Origin: Collinsella sp. TF06-26 | Lineage (GTDB): Bacteria > Actinomycetota > Coriobacteriia > Coriobacteriales > Coriobacteriaceae | DNA: 64,000 bases | Direction of reading: 5' to 3' | Assembly: GCF_002232035.1 (NCBI RefSeq) | Contig: NZ_NKXR01000001.1 | Span: forward strand, 309,396 to 373,395 | Part shown: positions 35,656-44,781 of the stretch, piece by piece | How the letters are laid out: every line of letters begins with the position of its first letter | How positions within the stretch are numbered: position 1 is the first letter of the stretch | Made by a program: the position numbers and the translations under genes | Notes under the pieces: generated by a model | Told to the model about the DNA's origin: nothing | The model's database searches: none | What the model saw: the letters and a program-made list of their open reading frames with translations, nothing else

Positions 35656-35697
35656 GCCCGTGCATTGCAGACCGCTGCTGGCTGCAATGCACGGGGC
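35656..35697 (+). terminator. Long hairpin in the gap before the Abi remnant
   Basis: GCCCGTGCATTGCAG pairs with CTGCAATGCACGGGGC around an 11-base loop and is followed by TTTTG. Terminator-like on the plus strand; the arms resemble those of the hairpin at 63609. Confidence 0.6.
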
Positions 35698-35720
35698 TTT
35701 TGCAGGCCAATGGTTTGTAG

Positions 35721-36107
35721 TTAGTTTGTTGCTCTTTGGCAGCTTTGGCTCATAGCGGCCTTAAAAAAGCCACCATTGTTTTTGCGATTTCCAGCGTGAT
35801 TCTGCTGTAGACATGTAGGATGCTTCAGTAGTACAGAGTCGAGCTCATTGACGAGTTCCGGCATCTCGCTTGTGGGCAAAACCCTCTCGAGCGAGTGGAG
35901 CATATTGCTTAAATCGCGCCCGCGCGGCCTTGCACAGCAAAGCCGATCGTCGCGCGCAAATGTTTCGAAAATCGACAAGAATCTCAATGACTTCAAGGAG
36001 GCTTTGAGGCTCCATTCTGTCCTCCTGCTTGCCAGACAGCTCCTGAATCGTACGGATGGAATGAGACCGCAACATCTTGTGCCTAGCAATGGCTCTAAAA
36101 ACCACAT
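35721..36107 (-). pseudogene. Abi_2 (AbiD/AbiF-like) protein, C-terminal remnant
   Basis: Frame A (minus, to about 35955) reads RSHSIRTIQELSGKQEDRME and SLLEVIEILVDFRNICAR. One base out of frame, it continues DDRLCCARPRGRDLSNMLHS and ERVLPTSEMPELVNELDSVL. Abi_2 proteins carry a conserved RN(I/x)CAHxxRLY motif; here the His is lost at the frameshift. The N-terminal half is absent, cut by the CBASS module. AbiD/F proteins act in phage abortive infection and contain HEPN-type RNase motifs. Confidence 0.7.
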
Positions 36108-36121
36108 TTTTAAAGCACGGT

Positions 36122-36130
36122 TGTTATAAT
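36122..36130 (+). promoter_or_regulatory. Extended -10 promoter of the CBASS-like pair
   Basis: TG-T-TATAAT is a consensus extended -10 box, 37 bases before the CD-NTase start at 36168. It overlaps the earlier in-frame ATG 36129, which therefore cannot be the start. Confidence 0.65.
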
Positions 36131-36167
36131 GTCAGACACTAGAACATCTGTTTGGAAAGGCGGTTAT

Positions 36168-37475
36168 ATGACAAATAGCGCAGACTTTGAATCATTCTTG
36201 AAGGACATCAATCCCAGCAAGAGCACCATTGATGAAGCGAGTCGACTTCACCGAAATCTCAGGGACCATCTTAAGGCAAGTGAGACCTATGGGGCTATAT
36301 GCAAGGACACATACCTCTCGGGTTCATACGCCAAGCAGACCTTCATACGACCGAAGAAAGATTCTGACAGCTGCGATATTGACGTCATCGTTGAGACAAA
36401 CCACTCCATCAACGATTCCCCGTTTTGCGTCTTGCTCGAGCTCGAGGATGCGATACGTGAGCGCGAGTGCTACAAGAACGTCAGAGTGCAAACGCATTCC
36501 ATCGGCATTGACATGGCAAACTTCCATCTCGATGTTGTCCCTTTGGTCAATGATGAAGACGGCCTTCTCTACATCGGTTCGAAAGACGATAGCGAATGGA
36601 GGCAGACGAATCCAAAAGAGCATCTCACTTGGTCGACTGAGGTTAACAAAGAGTTCAACGGGGATTACAAGCCTCTAGTGAAGATAATGAAGTGGTGGAG
36701 AAGGGAGAACTGCCCAAGTTTGGTGAAGTTCCCTAAGGGCATCACCCTTGAGAAGATGATCGCCGACAACCTCCCTGAAGCAGGGTTGTCAATCGAGGAT
36801 TGCGTTATGCAGGTAATGGCAAACCTTGCGGTTGCATACGCTGATGAACTCGACTCGTACCAGGTTCCCTTCATTGAGGATCCAGCCATAGAGGGAAACA
36901 ACCTTGCCGGAAAGTACTGCTATAACGATTTCGCCCAGTTCGTGTACAAACTCAACGAGCACCTCTCGCATCTTGCGGATGAGGGAACCGGCAACAGTGT
37001 CTGGAAGCAAATACTTGGAAACAACTTCCCATCGGGAGGCCCTTCGTGCGGAACCACGTCATCAGCTAAGTCAAAAAATCAACAGTACGCATTGTCTGTT
37101 CAGCACAGGCAACCGTTAGGCTTCCCCATGCAGGCTCGTAAGCCAAATGCAACAATTACGGCAACGGTCAAATTGCCTTCAGGAGAAATACGAGTACTCG
37201 AAAACGATGGCGCGCCCATACCGAAGGGCTCCACTATCATGTACAGAGTGAACTGTGGGCCGGTAAAAGATGGCAAGGTAAAGTGGCAGGTCACGAATAC
37301 CGGCGATGAAGCTATGAAGGTTTGCCCTAGGGGTGGTTTCGAGCTCCCAAACATAGAAAAGACTTCCCGTCGCGAGGAGACGGCGTATACGGGAAAACAC
37401 TATGTTCAATGTTTTGTAATTCGAAGGGGCTATTGCGTCCGTTGGAGCAACCCGTTCTTCATCAATGTTGAGTAG
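36168..37475 (+). CDS. CBASS-type CD-NTase with AGS-C sensor domain
   Basis: 435-aa cGAS/DncV-like nucleotidyltransferase expected to make a cyclic oligonucleotide on phage infection. Catalytic residues look intact: GS at 52-53 in YLSGSYAKQTF, D70 and D72 in SCDIDVIVE, and the third acid D122 in FHLDVVPLV. The SMODS helical part spans roughly residues 130-270. After a variable linker, residues about 315-435 form an AGS-C nucleotide-sensor domain (KGSTIMYRVNCGP, WQVTNTGDEAMK, YTGKHYVQCFVIRRG). ATG 36168 has GGAAAGG upstream. The partner gene begins 10 bases downstream. Confidence 0.88.
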   Translation: MTNSADFESFLKDINPSKSTIDEASRLHRNLRDHLKASETYGAICKDTYLSGSYAKQTFIRPKKDSDSCDIDVIVETNHSINDSPFCVLLELEDAIRERECYKNVRVQTHSIGIDMANFHLDVVPLVNDEDGLLYIGSKDDSEWRQTNPKEHLTWSTEVNKEFNGDYKPLVKIMKWWRRENCPSLVKFPKGITLEKMIADNLPEAGLSIEDCVMQVMANLAVAYADELDSYQVPFIEDPAIEGNNLAGKYCYNDFAQFVYKLNEHLSHLADEGTGNSVWKQILGNNFPSGGPSCGTTSSAKSKNQQYALSVQHRQPLGFPMQARKPNATITATVKLPSGEIRVLENDGAPIPKGSTIMYRVNCGPVKDGKVKWQVTNTGDEAMKVCPRGGFELPNIEKTSRREETAYTGKHYVQCFVIRRGYCVRWSNPFFINVE

Positions 37476-37485
37476 GTGTTAATCG

Positions 37486-38022
37486 ATGGATATCAACAAC
37501 GTAATCTCTGGCATTCTTTCTGTTGAAGGAACCATATCTCTCGTGCTCGAATTCATCGGATTCCTGTCGGTCATCGCAATGGTTATCGGAGCCTTCACGC
37601 GTCTCGGTAAAGCGGCGTGGCGCTTTGGCTTTGCGCTGTACGGCAAGAAGATAATGATTGTTGCGAATGACGAGGACTACCACGATCTCGAAGAGGATCT
37701 TTCCGACTCTGGTCTGATCAAGAGGAAGAACATACAACGCGTTTCGGATAAACATATATCCAAGGTAAAGGATGCGCTCCTGCTGATTGTGGTTTACGGA
37801 TATTTAAACAAAGATGACTTTAGAGAGATTATCAACAGCAAGAGCTCTCGATGCGGCCTTATCGTTCACTGCCCGCCGGAAAAGGGCCGAATCGACGATG
37901 ATGAGATGGGGCTCCTTAGCAAAACCGCATTTACCGCGCTTTGCAATTTCCGAGGCAGGTTAGTGAACGACGTTCTGCTCATGATGCTATCTACTTCATT
38001 CAAAAAGAGCGACCTGGAATAG
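37486..38022 (+). CDS. Candidate membrane-anchored CBASS effector
   Basis: 178 aa, family not recognised. One or two N-terminal hydrophobic segments (about residues 15-40, ISLVLEFIGFLSVIAMVIGA) precede a cytosolic alpha/beta domain of about 125 residues with GKKIMIVANDEDYHDLEEDL, LLLIVVYGYL and CNFRGRLVNDVLLMML. The fold order looks Rossmann- or TIR-like, but no known catalytic motif is clear. Its place 10 bases after the CD-NTase implies that it is the ligand-activated effector, probably acting at the membrane. It is not an obvious Cap14 or Cap15. Confidence 0.75.
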   Translation: MDINNVISGILSVEGTISLVLEFIGFLSVIAMVIGAFTRLGKAAWRFGFALYGKKIMIVANDEDYHDLEEDLSDSGLIKRKNIQRVSDKHISKVKDALLLIVVYGYLNKDDFREIINSKSSRCGLIVHCPPEKGRIDDDEMGLLSKTAFTALCNFRGRLVNDVLLMMLSTSFKKSDLE

Positions 38023-38040
38023 GCTGATGTTGCAGGGTTT

Positions 38041-38461
38041 TTGGAACCCCGAAAACTGCACTTTCCGTATCTTTATGCCACGAAACCCCAATATCCTGGC
38101 ATGAAATTAGACGACTATGACTGTTCGGCCCCCATCAATCTCAAGATAGATGGATATTCTGCCGAAGCTATAGCTTATACCAGCAAACTCGCTTTCGAAG
38201 CAGTTTTGCCTTGGTCACTACAGCGTTCAATACGCGGATGACGAAATTTGGACTTTCAGCGTCGGCTCGCTGAGCTGGAAAGGCCATGACTTCCTCGACA
38301 GGATTCAGGACGATTCGAGGTGGGGCAAGATTAAGAAGGCGGCCAGGGACAGGGGGCAACCTCTCGTTGCAAAGACCGTTAGGACGATTTCTTTCGCATT
38401 CATTACGGCGACGGCTGAAGGTGCTACGAACTCGTCTCTCAAACAATACGGCTTGCAATAG
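38041..38461 (+). pseudogene. DUF2513-family protein, frameshifted
   Basis: Frame 1 reads IDGYSAEAIAYTSKLAFEA. One base later, frame 2 reads QYADDEIWTFSVGSLSWKGH, then DFLDRIQDDSRWGKIKKAA and a stop at 38461. DUF2513 proteins have this pair of segments (a winged-helix-like part, then LTWEGHxFLD). The shift lies near 38205. The function of DUF2513 is unknown; members are frequent in phage and defence regions. Confidence 0.7.
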
Positions 38462-38542
38462 GCTCAGCTCTTGCCCTTGCGCAAGAAGTGGCATGTTAGA
38501 GGTTTCTCAAGTCCTTTGAACAATCGCGTAGCACAAGCATTC

Positions 38543-38580
38543 GGGGCTCCGGAGTATCATCTTCGGAGCCCCTTTGTTTT
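38543..38580 (+). terminator. Terminator after the CBASS/DUF2513 block
   Basis: GGGGCTCCGGA pairs with CTTCGGAGCCCC (one-base bulge) and is followed by TTTGTTTTT. Confidence 0.85.
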
Positions 38581-38649
38581 TCCGAGTTTGGCTCGTTCGG
38601 ATATCGCGTGTTAGGAGCTAACTTTGTCTAATGAACAGCAGGGCGGTGT

Positions 38650-39605
38650 TTGCTCAGAGTCAAGCGAATAAAGCTTGCCGATACCGCCGCCGGCTCTGGC
38701 GCCATCGTAAAGCTTCCTCCTAGCACTTCGGACGCCATCTGTGCCGCGTGCGCCACGCACCTCAAAGGCCTTGCACAGATCCAGGACTCCGTGCGCGCCA
38801 TGACCGAGCAATTCACCAAGAACCTCGAAGGCCTCTTTAGCTTTGCCGACCAGCTTAGCTTGCAACTGAGCTCCTGGTTCGGTGTTCTTGACGAGTTACG
38901 AGAGTCCATCTGCTCGAACCTAGCCTCCTTGATGAAGCAGTTAGCGGAGATAGGCGCTTCGCTCGACTGAGAGGCCATCCTTGAGGATTCGAGGCGTTGG
39001 GGCTCGTATGGCTGGGCAATCACGAACAACCAGTTCACCTACAACTCCCCGCCGCACTGCCCCTCGACGCTGGGGGAAGCCGATGCCGTCTACCTCTCAT
39101 TCCTCGATGTTGACGCCCTTATTGCTGGCCTTGAGAGCAGTGTTACCAAGAAAGTTGACTTTCTCGAGGCCGTCGCGCTCTTCCGCGAGAGGCACTATAA
39201 GCCCTGTGCCATGATGCTTTGCTCGCTTATTGACCGAGAGCTGTTTCGCGTATGCTGTGGGCCTAGGCGAGATGAGAGGGACAATCATAAACAAAGGTCT
39301 TGGTCTCGCGAGATGAAAAACTGAACCGTTCGCTTTCGGATGGAAGTAACGGTGAGCTCCCCGCAATGGCCATTTCGTTAATCGACTTTGCCAACATATG
39401 CGATGCCGTGGACTACTTCTTTAGGTCGGGAGATGACTTCAACCGCGAGCGAGAGGGCGAGCTTAACCGAAACTTCCTCCAGCACGGTATGATGTACAAG
39501 CCGGTCCGACGCAAGACTTGCATCAAGCTCTTCGTGCTGCTGGATGCCGTGAGCTCGTCGTTTCCCGACGCGTTGGGATATGTCTCTGGCTTGGCCAAGA
39601 GTTAG
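38650..39605 (+). pseudogene. Broken gene with HEPN-like C-terminus
   Basis: Three pieces belong to one former protein of about 310 aa. Piece 1 (38650-38970) is helical and ends at TGA; the same frame continues as EAILEDSRRWGSYGWAITNN and PCAMMLCSLIDRELFRVCCG to about 39290. A frameshift then leads to ISLIDFANICDAVDYFFRSG and NRNFLQHGMMYKPVRRKTCI. The (L)NRxxxxHG followed by a K-L-F-x-L-L helix is typical of HEPN-like defence or toxin proteins. One nonsense codon and one frameshift disable it. Confidence 0.6.
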
Positions 39606-39690
39606 ACTGTCATTTTCATAAGACTTGGACGCCTCGACTCGCTTACCTATGAGTATCCACCAAGCTCACCGGAGCAATGACGTTTGATAC

Positions 39691-39728
39691 AAGCGGCGCT
39701 ACTAATTAGCAGCGTCGCTTGTTTTGTT
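39691..39728 (+). terminator. Terminator after the HEPN-like remnant
   Basis: AAGCGGCGCTACT and AGCAGCGTCGCTT form a 12-of-13 bp stem with an AATT loop and GTTTTG tail. Confidence 0.7.
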
Positions 39729-39740
39729 TCCATGCCCGTA

Positions 39741-40012
39741 GACGGGTTTCGCCAAGTTGGCCACCGAACGCATTCTGACCGACGTGCTCGTGTCCCTCTT
39801 TGGGCATAGTCATCAACTGCGACCTTGGCAACGGACCGCACGACCCGGGGATCCCTAAGAGCTACTTCCTGAGCGATCGAATCGGCAAGCATCCGGAGAA
39901 GCCGATTAACAAGCGTTCCGCCGCCAACTTATCTCGGCTCCTAGAACTTGAAAAAAGACCCGCAGTGTGCATGATAAGCAGAGGCCGGGCAGGTTTACTG
40001 ACTGCACCTTAA
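39741..40012 (+). other. Unrecognised coding debris
   Basis: Two frames look like pieces of one lost protein: GFAKLATERILTDVLVSLFG, then, one base out of frame, IVINCDLGNGPHDPGIPKSY and INKRSAANLSRLLELEK. No start or complete frame remains and no family is recognised. The following 230 bases to 40245 show nothing further. Confidence 0.4.
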
Positions 40013-40245
40013 CATGTCCCTTCGACTTTGTCTCTGAAATTCTAGAACTTGTGGAGGACGTGGCGCTCGCATTCGTAATTTTATCCTTCCTTTCACCGAC
40101 TGACAAAACGATTTACACCTAATTGTGGACATCGCTTACGCGATTTCTCTTTGCTCCTGCATTGATCTCGCTAAACTAATAGCTGCTGCTACCAGGGCAT
40201 TTTCTGGTGCACATTCTATTGGCTCCTGCGAAGATCGGAGCGGGT

Positions 40246-41340
40246 ATGTTTGCTGCCGAGTCCTACACCAGCCGTCATTACATTGCGATTGTTGCCATGG
40301 CCTGCCTATGCGTTTTGCTGGGCGGGCCTTCTTATGCCGCGGGCGCGGAGAGCCTCATCATCGCGGGCGCGACGTACTGCGAGCCGGGCGTATCGGGCCC
40401 CGGCTGGGCCTGGACCGATGCCGACCACCTTGAGCTTATCGGCTACGCGGGCGAGGCCATCGGCGCCGAAGGCGACCTGGTGCTGACGCTTGCCGGGCAA
40501 AACTCCGTGACGGAGTCGCATGCGCCCGATGCGGACATCACGCTGTGCGGCATGGAGGTGTGGGGCAACCTGACGCTTCGCGGTACCGGGACCCTGACGG
40601 CGACGGGCTCACAGTGCGGGATCCACGTCTCGCAGGCGCTCGTGGTGGACGGATGCACCGTCGATGCGCGGGCGGATGGGGCCGATATTACGGACGAGGC
40701 GGTCGCCGGCGTGATCGCAGGCGATATGGCCGTGCGCGGCGGCGGGCGCTTCGTCGCCGCGGGCGCCGGGTCCGGAGCGGGCGTGCGCGCCTACGGCGTG
40801 TGTCTGCAGGATGCGGGCCTTGGCGACGGTGCGGCCGGCTGTCGGCTTTCCGTCGACGCCTCGTAGCTCGATGCGACCGGTGCCGACGGCGGCCTTGCGA
40901 GCACGGGCGGGTCACTTGTGTCTGCGCGGTTTGTGACGCCTGCTGGTGGGGCTTTTGGTGCTAGCGGCGTGGTGGACGCCTCCGGTGCGGCGGCACCGCG
41001 TGTGGTGGTTGAGCCCGATGTGGCCACGCCTCCGGCGGGGGAGACCGATGGACGCGACGTGCTGGGCGATAGCACGGACAAGTCTCCCGCTAATGTAAGC
41101 TCCGCTGCTGGAGAGCCCACCACGGGGCCCACGGCAAATCCCTCGCTGAAACCCGCGGCCACGACAACCAAGACAACAACGACAGCAACCAAGACCACGG
41201 TGTCCACGCCGTCCAAGTCCAAACCCGACACCGCGGCCACTTCGGCGCTCCCCAAGACCGGCGACAACAACTGGATCGTCGCCTCTGTGGCGCTTTTCCT
41301 ACTGGGGACAGTGCTGTTAGGTGCAGCATGTCGCTGCTGA
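40246..41340 (+). pseudogene. LPXTG cell-wall-anchored surface protein interrupted by TAG
   Basis: ATG 40246 has GGAG five bases upstream. The signal peptide (AIVAMACLCVLLGGPSYAAG) is followed by a repeat-poor extracellular region with carbohydrate-binding-like beta content (NLTLRGTGTLTATGSQCG). TAG at 40864-40866 stops it after 206 codons, but the same frame continues for 158 codons through a Thr/Lys stalk (KPAATTTKTTTTATKTTVST) to a complete sorting signal: LPKTG, hydrophobic helix, short tail. Without readthrough the product would be secreted, not anchored. A recent CAG-to-TAG change is the simplest explanation. Confidence 0.8.
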
Positions 41341-41592
41341 GACCCCGTTTAAGCGAGACCAGGGGAGAGGTAAAGCAGCTATTTCAGAAGCCTTAAGCCT
41401 TTTTCAAATTCATTTTCTTAGAGATTGGTGCCATACCAGCCTCCGCTGAGACGGCACTATTTAGTTTTGCTCTACAGCTTCACAATCTGTTACCGATGTT
41501 GAGTCTTAAACCCCATCTGCCAGAGCGATAAGATAATTACAATCAAAATGCTGCCGTTTATAAAGCCTCTTGCTCCACTAAAGGATTGATAT

Positions 41593-42522
41593 ATGTCTAA
41601 TGAAACTAAAGTTGAGGTTGAAGATGTAGCCTCGTATATCAAATACATCAACGAGCTTTCACCAACAATAGATGGTGACGCCAGAACATATGAATCTACA
41701 TTTGTTTTTCGAGGACAAGGTTCTACTAAGTACGATCTCGTTCCGTCAATCGGAAGAGACAGCTATTGGCGTAAACCGGGATCGAACACCATTTCCCCTA
41801 TACCAGGCAGCCTTGAGCACGAGGCTGATTTCATTGAAACTGCTTGCCGCATATTGCCAAATGTTTTTAAACGAGAATTGCTTCCGATTGATCTTTTAGC
41901 CTGTCTCCAACACTACGGAGTTCCCACCAGACTATTAGATGTCACTTCAAACGCGCTTGCTGCCCTCTATTTCGCCTGTGGCAATGTGGCTGACGAGGGC
42001 GAAGTATTCATCTTTAGGCGACCAGGAGGAGATAAGCGGGAATATCCCATCTGCCAGGCAATCGCAGACTCGTGGCATCTGTTTATGAACTCAAAGTTTC
42101 TGTCCCGTTTTGCCTCACTTGCAATATCAAGACCATACTTTGACTATCAACGTGATCTAGTGCTTTCAAGTTTCCCTGAACCAACTGATCAGGCAAAATG
42201 GTTTAAGGAGTGCTGCGAAGACACATTATTTGTCTACGGAACTAGATATCTTGATAGACAGGCCGCTCAGTCTGGCCAATATATCCTTTTCCCAAATGAC
42301 ATTCGTGAGAAAGATCCATGTTTGTCATTTGATGACTTGATAAGTCCACTGCCCAAAGACAGTCCCGTAATAGCCGGTCGTTGCATAGTGCCATCTGATA
42401 GGAAAGTATCAATACTGAACGAGTTGAGTAAAATTGGCATTACCGAAGCTTCGCTCTTTCCCGACAGCATTGAGAAGAGATGTGCCGGCATAGTGAGTGA
42501 GATTAAAAGACACCGTCACTGA
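41593..42522 (+). CDS. FRG-domain protein
   Basis: 309 aa, intact. Seen: TFVFRGQGSTKYDLVPSIGR (the F-R-G signature), LLACLQHYGVPTRLLDVTSN and ALAALYFAC, both conserved in the FRG domain. The C-terminal half (RYLDRQAAQSGQYILFPN and onward) matches the usual arrangement where the chain reuses the domain's last strand. The biochemical role is unknown; the family is common beside defence and toxin genes. ATG 41593 follows AAAGGATTGAT. AT-rich, probably acquired. Confidence 0.85.
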   Translation: MSNETKVEVEDVASYIKYINELSPTIDGDARTYESTFVFRGQGSTKYDLVPSIGRDSYWRKPGSNTISPIPGSLEHEADFIETACRILPNVFKRELLPIDLLACLQHYGVPTRLLDVTSNALAALYFACGNVADEGEVFIFRRPGGDKREYPICQAIADSWHLFMNSKFLSRFASLAISRPYFDYQRDLVLSSFPEPTDQAKWFKECCEDTLFVYGTRYLDRQAAQSGQYILFPNDIREKDPCLSFDDLISPLPKDSPVIAGRCIVPSDRKVSILNELSKIGITEASLFPDSIEKRCAGIVSEIKRHRH

Positions 42523-42842
42523 AGGATTGCTCTTAAAAGCAGTGAAGAGAAGCATGCATCAATAATTATGACTTTTGACAACTGTACAGCAGACGCAACC
42601 GACCCTATCGTGCCGAAAGCACCCCGTACTTTACCCGATGATCTGAACAGCATCGCCTTGATCGACGCAGCTGCCACCCCGAGACGTCGTGGTTCAAGCT
42701 GTAAAGCAGCGTTGAGCTGCGGTTTTAGTGGTTACGGCGTTTGCCATGGCGCGGCTGACGCGCACGAATTTAAAATCGGGGGCAAAAAGTTCTTGGAAAA
42801 CCTCGCGCGGCTATGTTAGTATCTCTTTTGCCGAAAGGCGAC

Positions 42843-42917
42843 GGGCGATTGGCTCAGGGGTAGAGCATATCCTTCACACGGATGGGGTCACAAGTTCGAA
42901 TCTTGTATCGCCCACCA
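42843..42917 (+). tRNA. tRNA-Val (CAC), CCA encoded
   Basis: Perfect acceptor stem GGGCGAT/ATCGCCC. The anticodon stem TATCC/GGATG (one G-U) has loop TTCACAC, giving anticodon CAC. The T-arm is ACAAG-TTCGAAT-CTTGT. CCA is encoded. The 320 bases upstream (42523-42842) contain no convincing gene. Confidence 0.95.
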
Positions 42918-42928
42918 TCAAAACCGCA

Positions 42929-42959
42929 GGTCAGAGGTGTTAAGCTTCTGGCCTTTTTC
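42929..42959 (+). terminator. Terminator after tRNA-Val
   Basis: GGTCAGA pairs with TCTGGCC (one G-T) and is followed by TTTTTCT. The 330 bases after it (42960-43288) show no gene. Confidence 0.7.
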
Positions 42960-43288
42960 TTTTTGACACTAAAATCGAAGCGAAGTCACTTAAGGCGTTA
43001 TATGTTACGCAATTCACCTTAGGTGTCGTCATTGCGCGTTTTGCAAAATGCGTCTGTGTTCATTCATTGAATTCCCTGCGTAATCTATGTGCAATTGTGG
43101 AGACAGAGACCACTGGCTCACAGCTTGTACCAGCGCGTTCATGCCTATGGCGGCTTTTCAACGGATTGCGTCAAGCTTTTGGTCAGTGTTTGGTCAGCTT
43201 CCCGTACTTACCCGCATGATGTGCCAGTAGATAATCGACCTTACCCGCAATCCGCACGGCCCGAGGCCGTAAACCAGGGGAGGCGCAA

Positions 43289-44446
43289 ATGGACGAAATC
43301 GTCTGCGCAAATACTGCATTCCGCTATTGGCGCTGCCCACCGCAGGTGCGCGACCTCTACCCGCGCTTACCTAGCTCCGAAGATGGCTGGCGAGCTCTAT
43401 CCCAAGCCCCTTTTGTAACCGAAGTTCTCAAGACACCAGTCATCACAGCAGCATCAACACGAAGCAACCTGCATTCCAAGACAAGACGGACCATCCGATG
43501 GAACAACGCCTATACGGAGAAGGTTTCCATCGACACGGGCATGGGCTTTAGCGTCACAGACCCTCTTAATACGCTATTCACCATGACTCGAAGCGTTTCT
43601 TCATGCGATCTGGTTCTGGCTATGTACGAATTTTGCGGATGGTTCTCGGTTTTTAAACCATCGCCCGCGGTTGACATGGCACTTGAGCGGGCAAAATCAG
43701 AAGAAGAAGAGCAGTACACCACAGAAAGTCTGTTTGAACTAGACGAAAACCAAGACGAGGCCCCATGGAAGCGAGTCTATGCTCGGGTGCACCAGAAGGA
43801 CAGCGAGCATGATCAAAGTGGGCAGCGGGATGACGGATTCGGAAATAAAACTAACGGAAAGGGCACATCGCTTTGGATGAGAAAGCCTCTTATTGAAATA
43901 GAAGAATTACATAGATTTGCGGCGAAGGTTAAGGGCGAGATGTGGGGAAAACAATTCTGCGAAGCCGCACAGCAGGTAATGGGTATTGCTGCATCCCCGC
44001 TAGAAGTTGCTGGAATCATTTTGCTGAGTCATCCGAGGCGTGCCGGCGGAGCGGAGTTTAAAAACATATTCGTCAACGACCTAACACCGCTGTCGAATTC
44101 AGCTCGGAAAATCGCAGGTCAGAAAATCTGTTACGGCGATATCGTCATCGTAAACCCAATAACAATGAAGGCCGTGATTATCGAACTTCAAGGTGAGGTT
44201 ATTCATGGATCGGGCGCTGTGCTTGACCACGATGCCACCCGAATGACAGCATTGCAAAGCATGGGATACGACGTATTTCTTGTAACCCATGACATGCTCA
44301 ATGATCACGATCAGCTTGATGCCATCATTCACAGTGTGTGTGAGCGATTGGAGTTGTGCTACAAACCAAAAACCGAGGCGATGAGATGCGCTGAGACCAG
44401 ATTGCGGGCCAACGTTCTGTGCAATTGGCTTGGTATTGGTAAGTAA
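43289..44446 (+). CDS. Unrecognised 385-aa protein with a DUF559/Vsr-like C-terminus
   Basis: The N-terminus (TAFRYWRCPPQVRDLYPRLP) looks like a short conserved hook, followed by a variable acidic linker (ERAKSEEEEQYTTESLFELD). The C-terminal third has a nuclease-like pattern: KAVIIELQGEVIHGSGAVLD, HDATRMTALQSMGYDVFLVT, similar to DUF559/Vsr-fold proteins (acid, E-x-Q, D-x2-R, L-x2-x-GY-x-V). ATG 43289 follows AGGGGAGG. Proteins with this start-and-end layout are, as I recall, common in Coriobacteriia; a link to AbiE-type or nuclease function is unproven. Confidence 0.75.
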   Translation: MDEIVCANTAFRYWRCPPQVRDLYPRLPSSEDGWRALSQAPFVTEVLKTPVITAASTRSNLHSKTRRTIRWNNAYTEKVSIDTGMGFSVTDPLNTLFTMTRSVSSCDLVLAMYEFCGWFSVFKPSPAVDMALERAKSEEEEQYTTESLFELDENQDEAPWKRVYARVHQKDSEHDQSGQRDDGFGNKTNGKGTSLWMRKPLIEIEELHRFAAKVKGEMWGKQFCEAAQQVMGIAASPLEVAGIILLSHPRRAGGAEFKNIFVNDLTPLSNSARKIAGQKICYGDIVIVNPITMKAVIIELQGEVIHGSGAVLDHDATRMTALQSMGYDVFLVTHDMLNDHDQLDAIIHSVCERLELCYKPKTEAMRCAETRLRANVLCNWLGIGK

Positions 44447-44505
44447 TAATTTCAATGTGAGCAATTTTAATACTTTATATGCTGTTAGTAATTAAGTGCC
44501 ATTTT

Positions 44506-44650
44506 AAAACCATGCCGGTTTACTACGTTGGATTGAGTGTGGCTGAGCACACCGAATTCGCCGCTCGTAAAACCGCAGGTAGATCGCCTGCCCGTTATGC
44601 GAAAGTAAGCGTGAGGTCGGAAATCCGGGAATCAGCGTAGTAAACCGATC
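44506..44650. repeat. Palindrome-ended element, copy 1
   Basis: Begins AAAACCATGCCGGTTTACTA and ends CGTAGTAAACCG; the right arm matches only 12 bases of the left arm. It shares with copy 2 the left arm, a central AAAACCGCAGGTAG, and the right arm, while the spacer sequences differ. It lies 60 bases after the DUF559-like gene and 132 bases before tRNA-Ala copy 2. No frame is conserved between copies. Confidence 0.75.
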
Positions 44651-44781
44651 TGTTTATTAAGCGACCAGATGGATCGGGCATCGTGGGTCCTTTCGGCCCC
44701 ACACCCGTTCCACGCGCCGCAAAATTGTTCAAAATTGTCCTTGCATCGTGGTCCGAGTTCCCGTATAGTACTTCTTCGCAC

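Noticed and set aside
26391..40866. Amber codon reassignment or suppression, suggested by TAG at a Gln position in the epimerase and in the LPXTG gene
   Set aside because: Many intact genes in the window end normally in TAG (for example the HAD, UDP-sugar transferase-region and housekeeping genes), and the epimerase also has a frameshift. Ordinary decay explains both.
42568..42819. 83-aa open frame before tRNA-Val
   Set aside because: No ribosome site, no recognisable similarity, and it runs into the tRNA promoter region.
29600..44500. Intact prophage or integrative element
   Set aside because: No integrase, capsid, portal, terminase or relaxase gene is present; only transposase debris and single defence genes.
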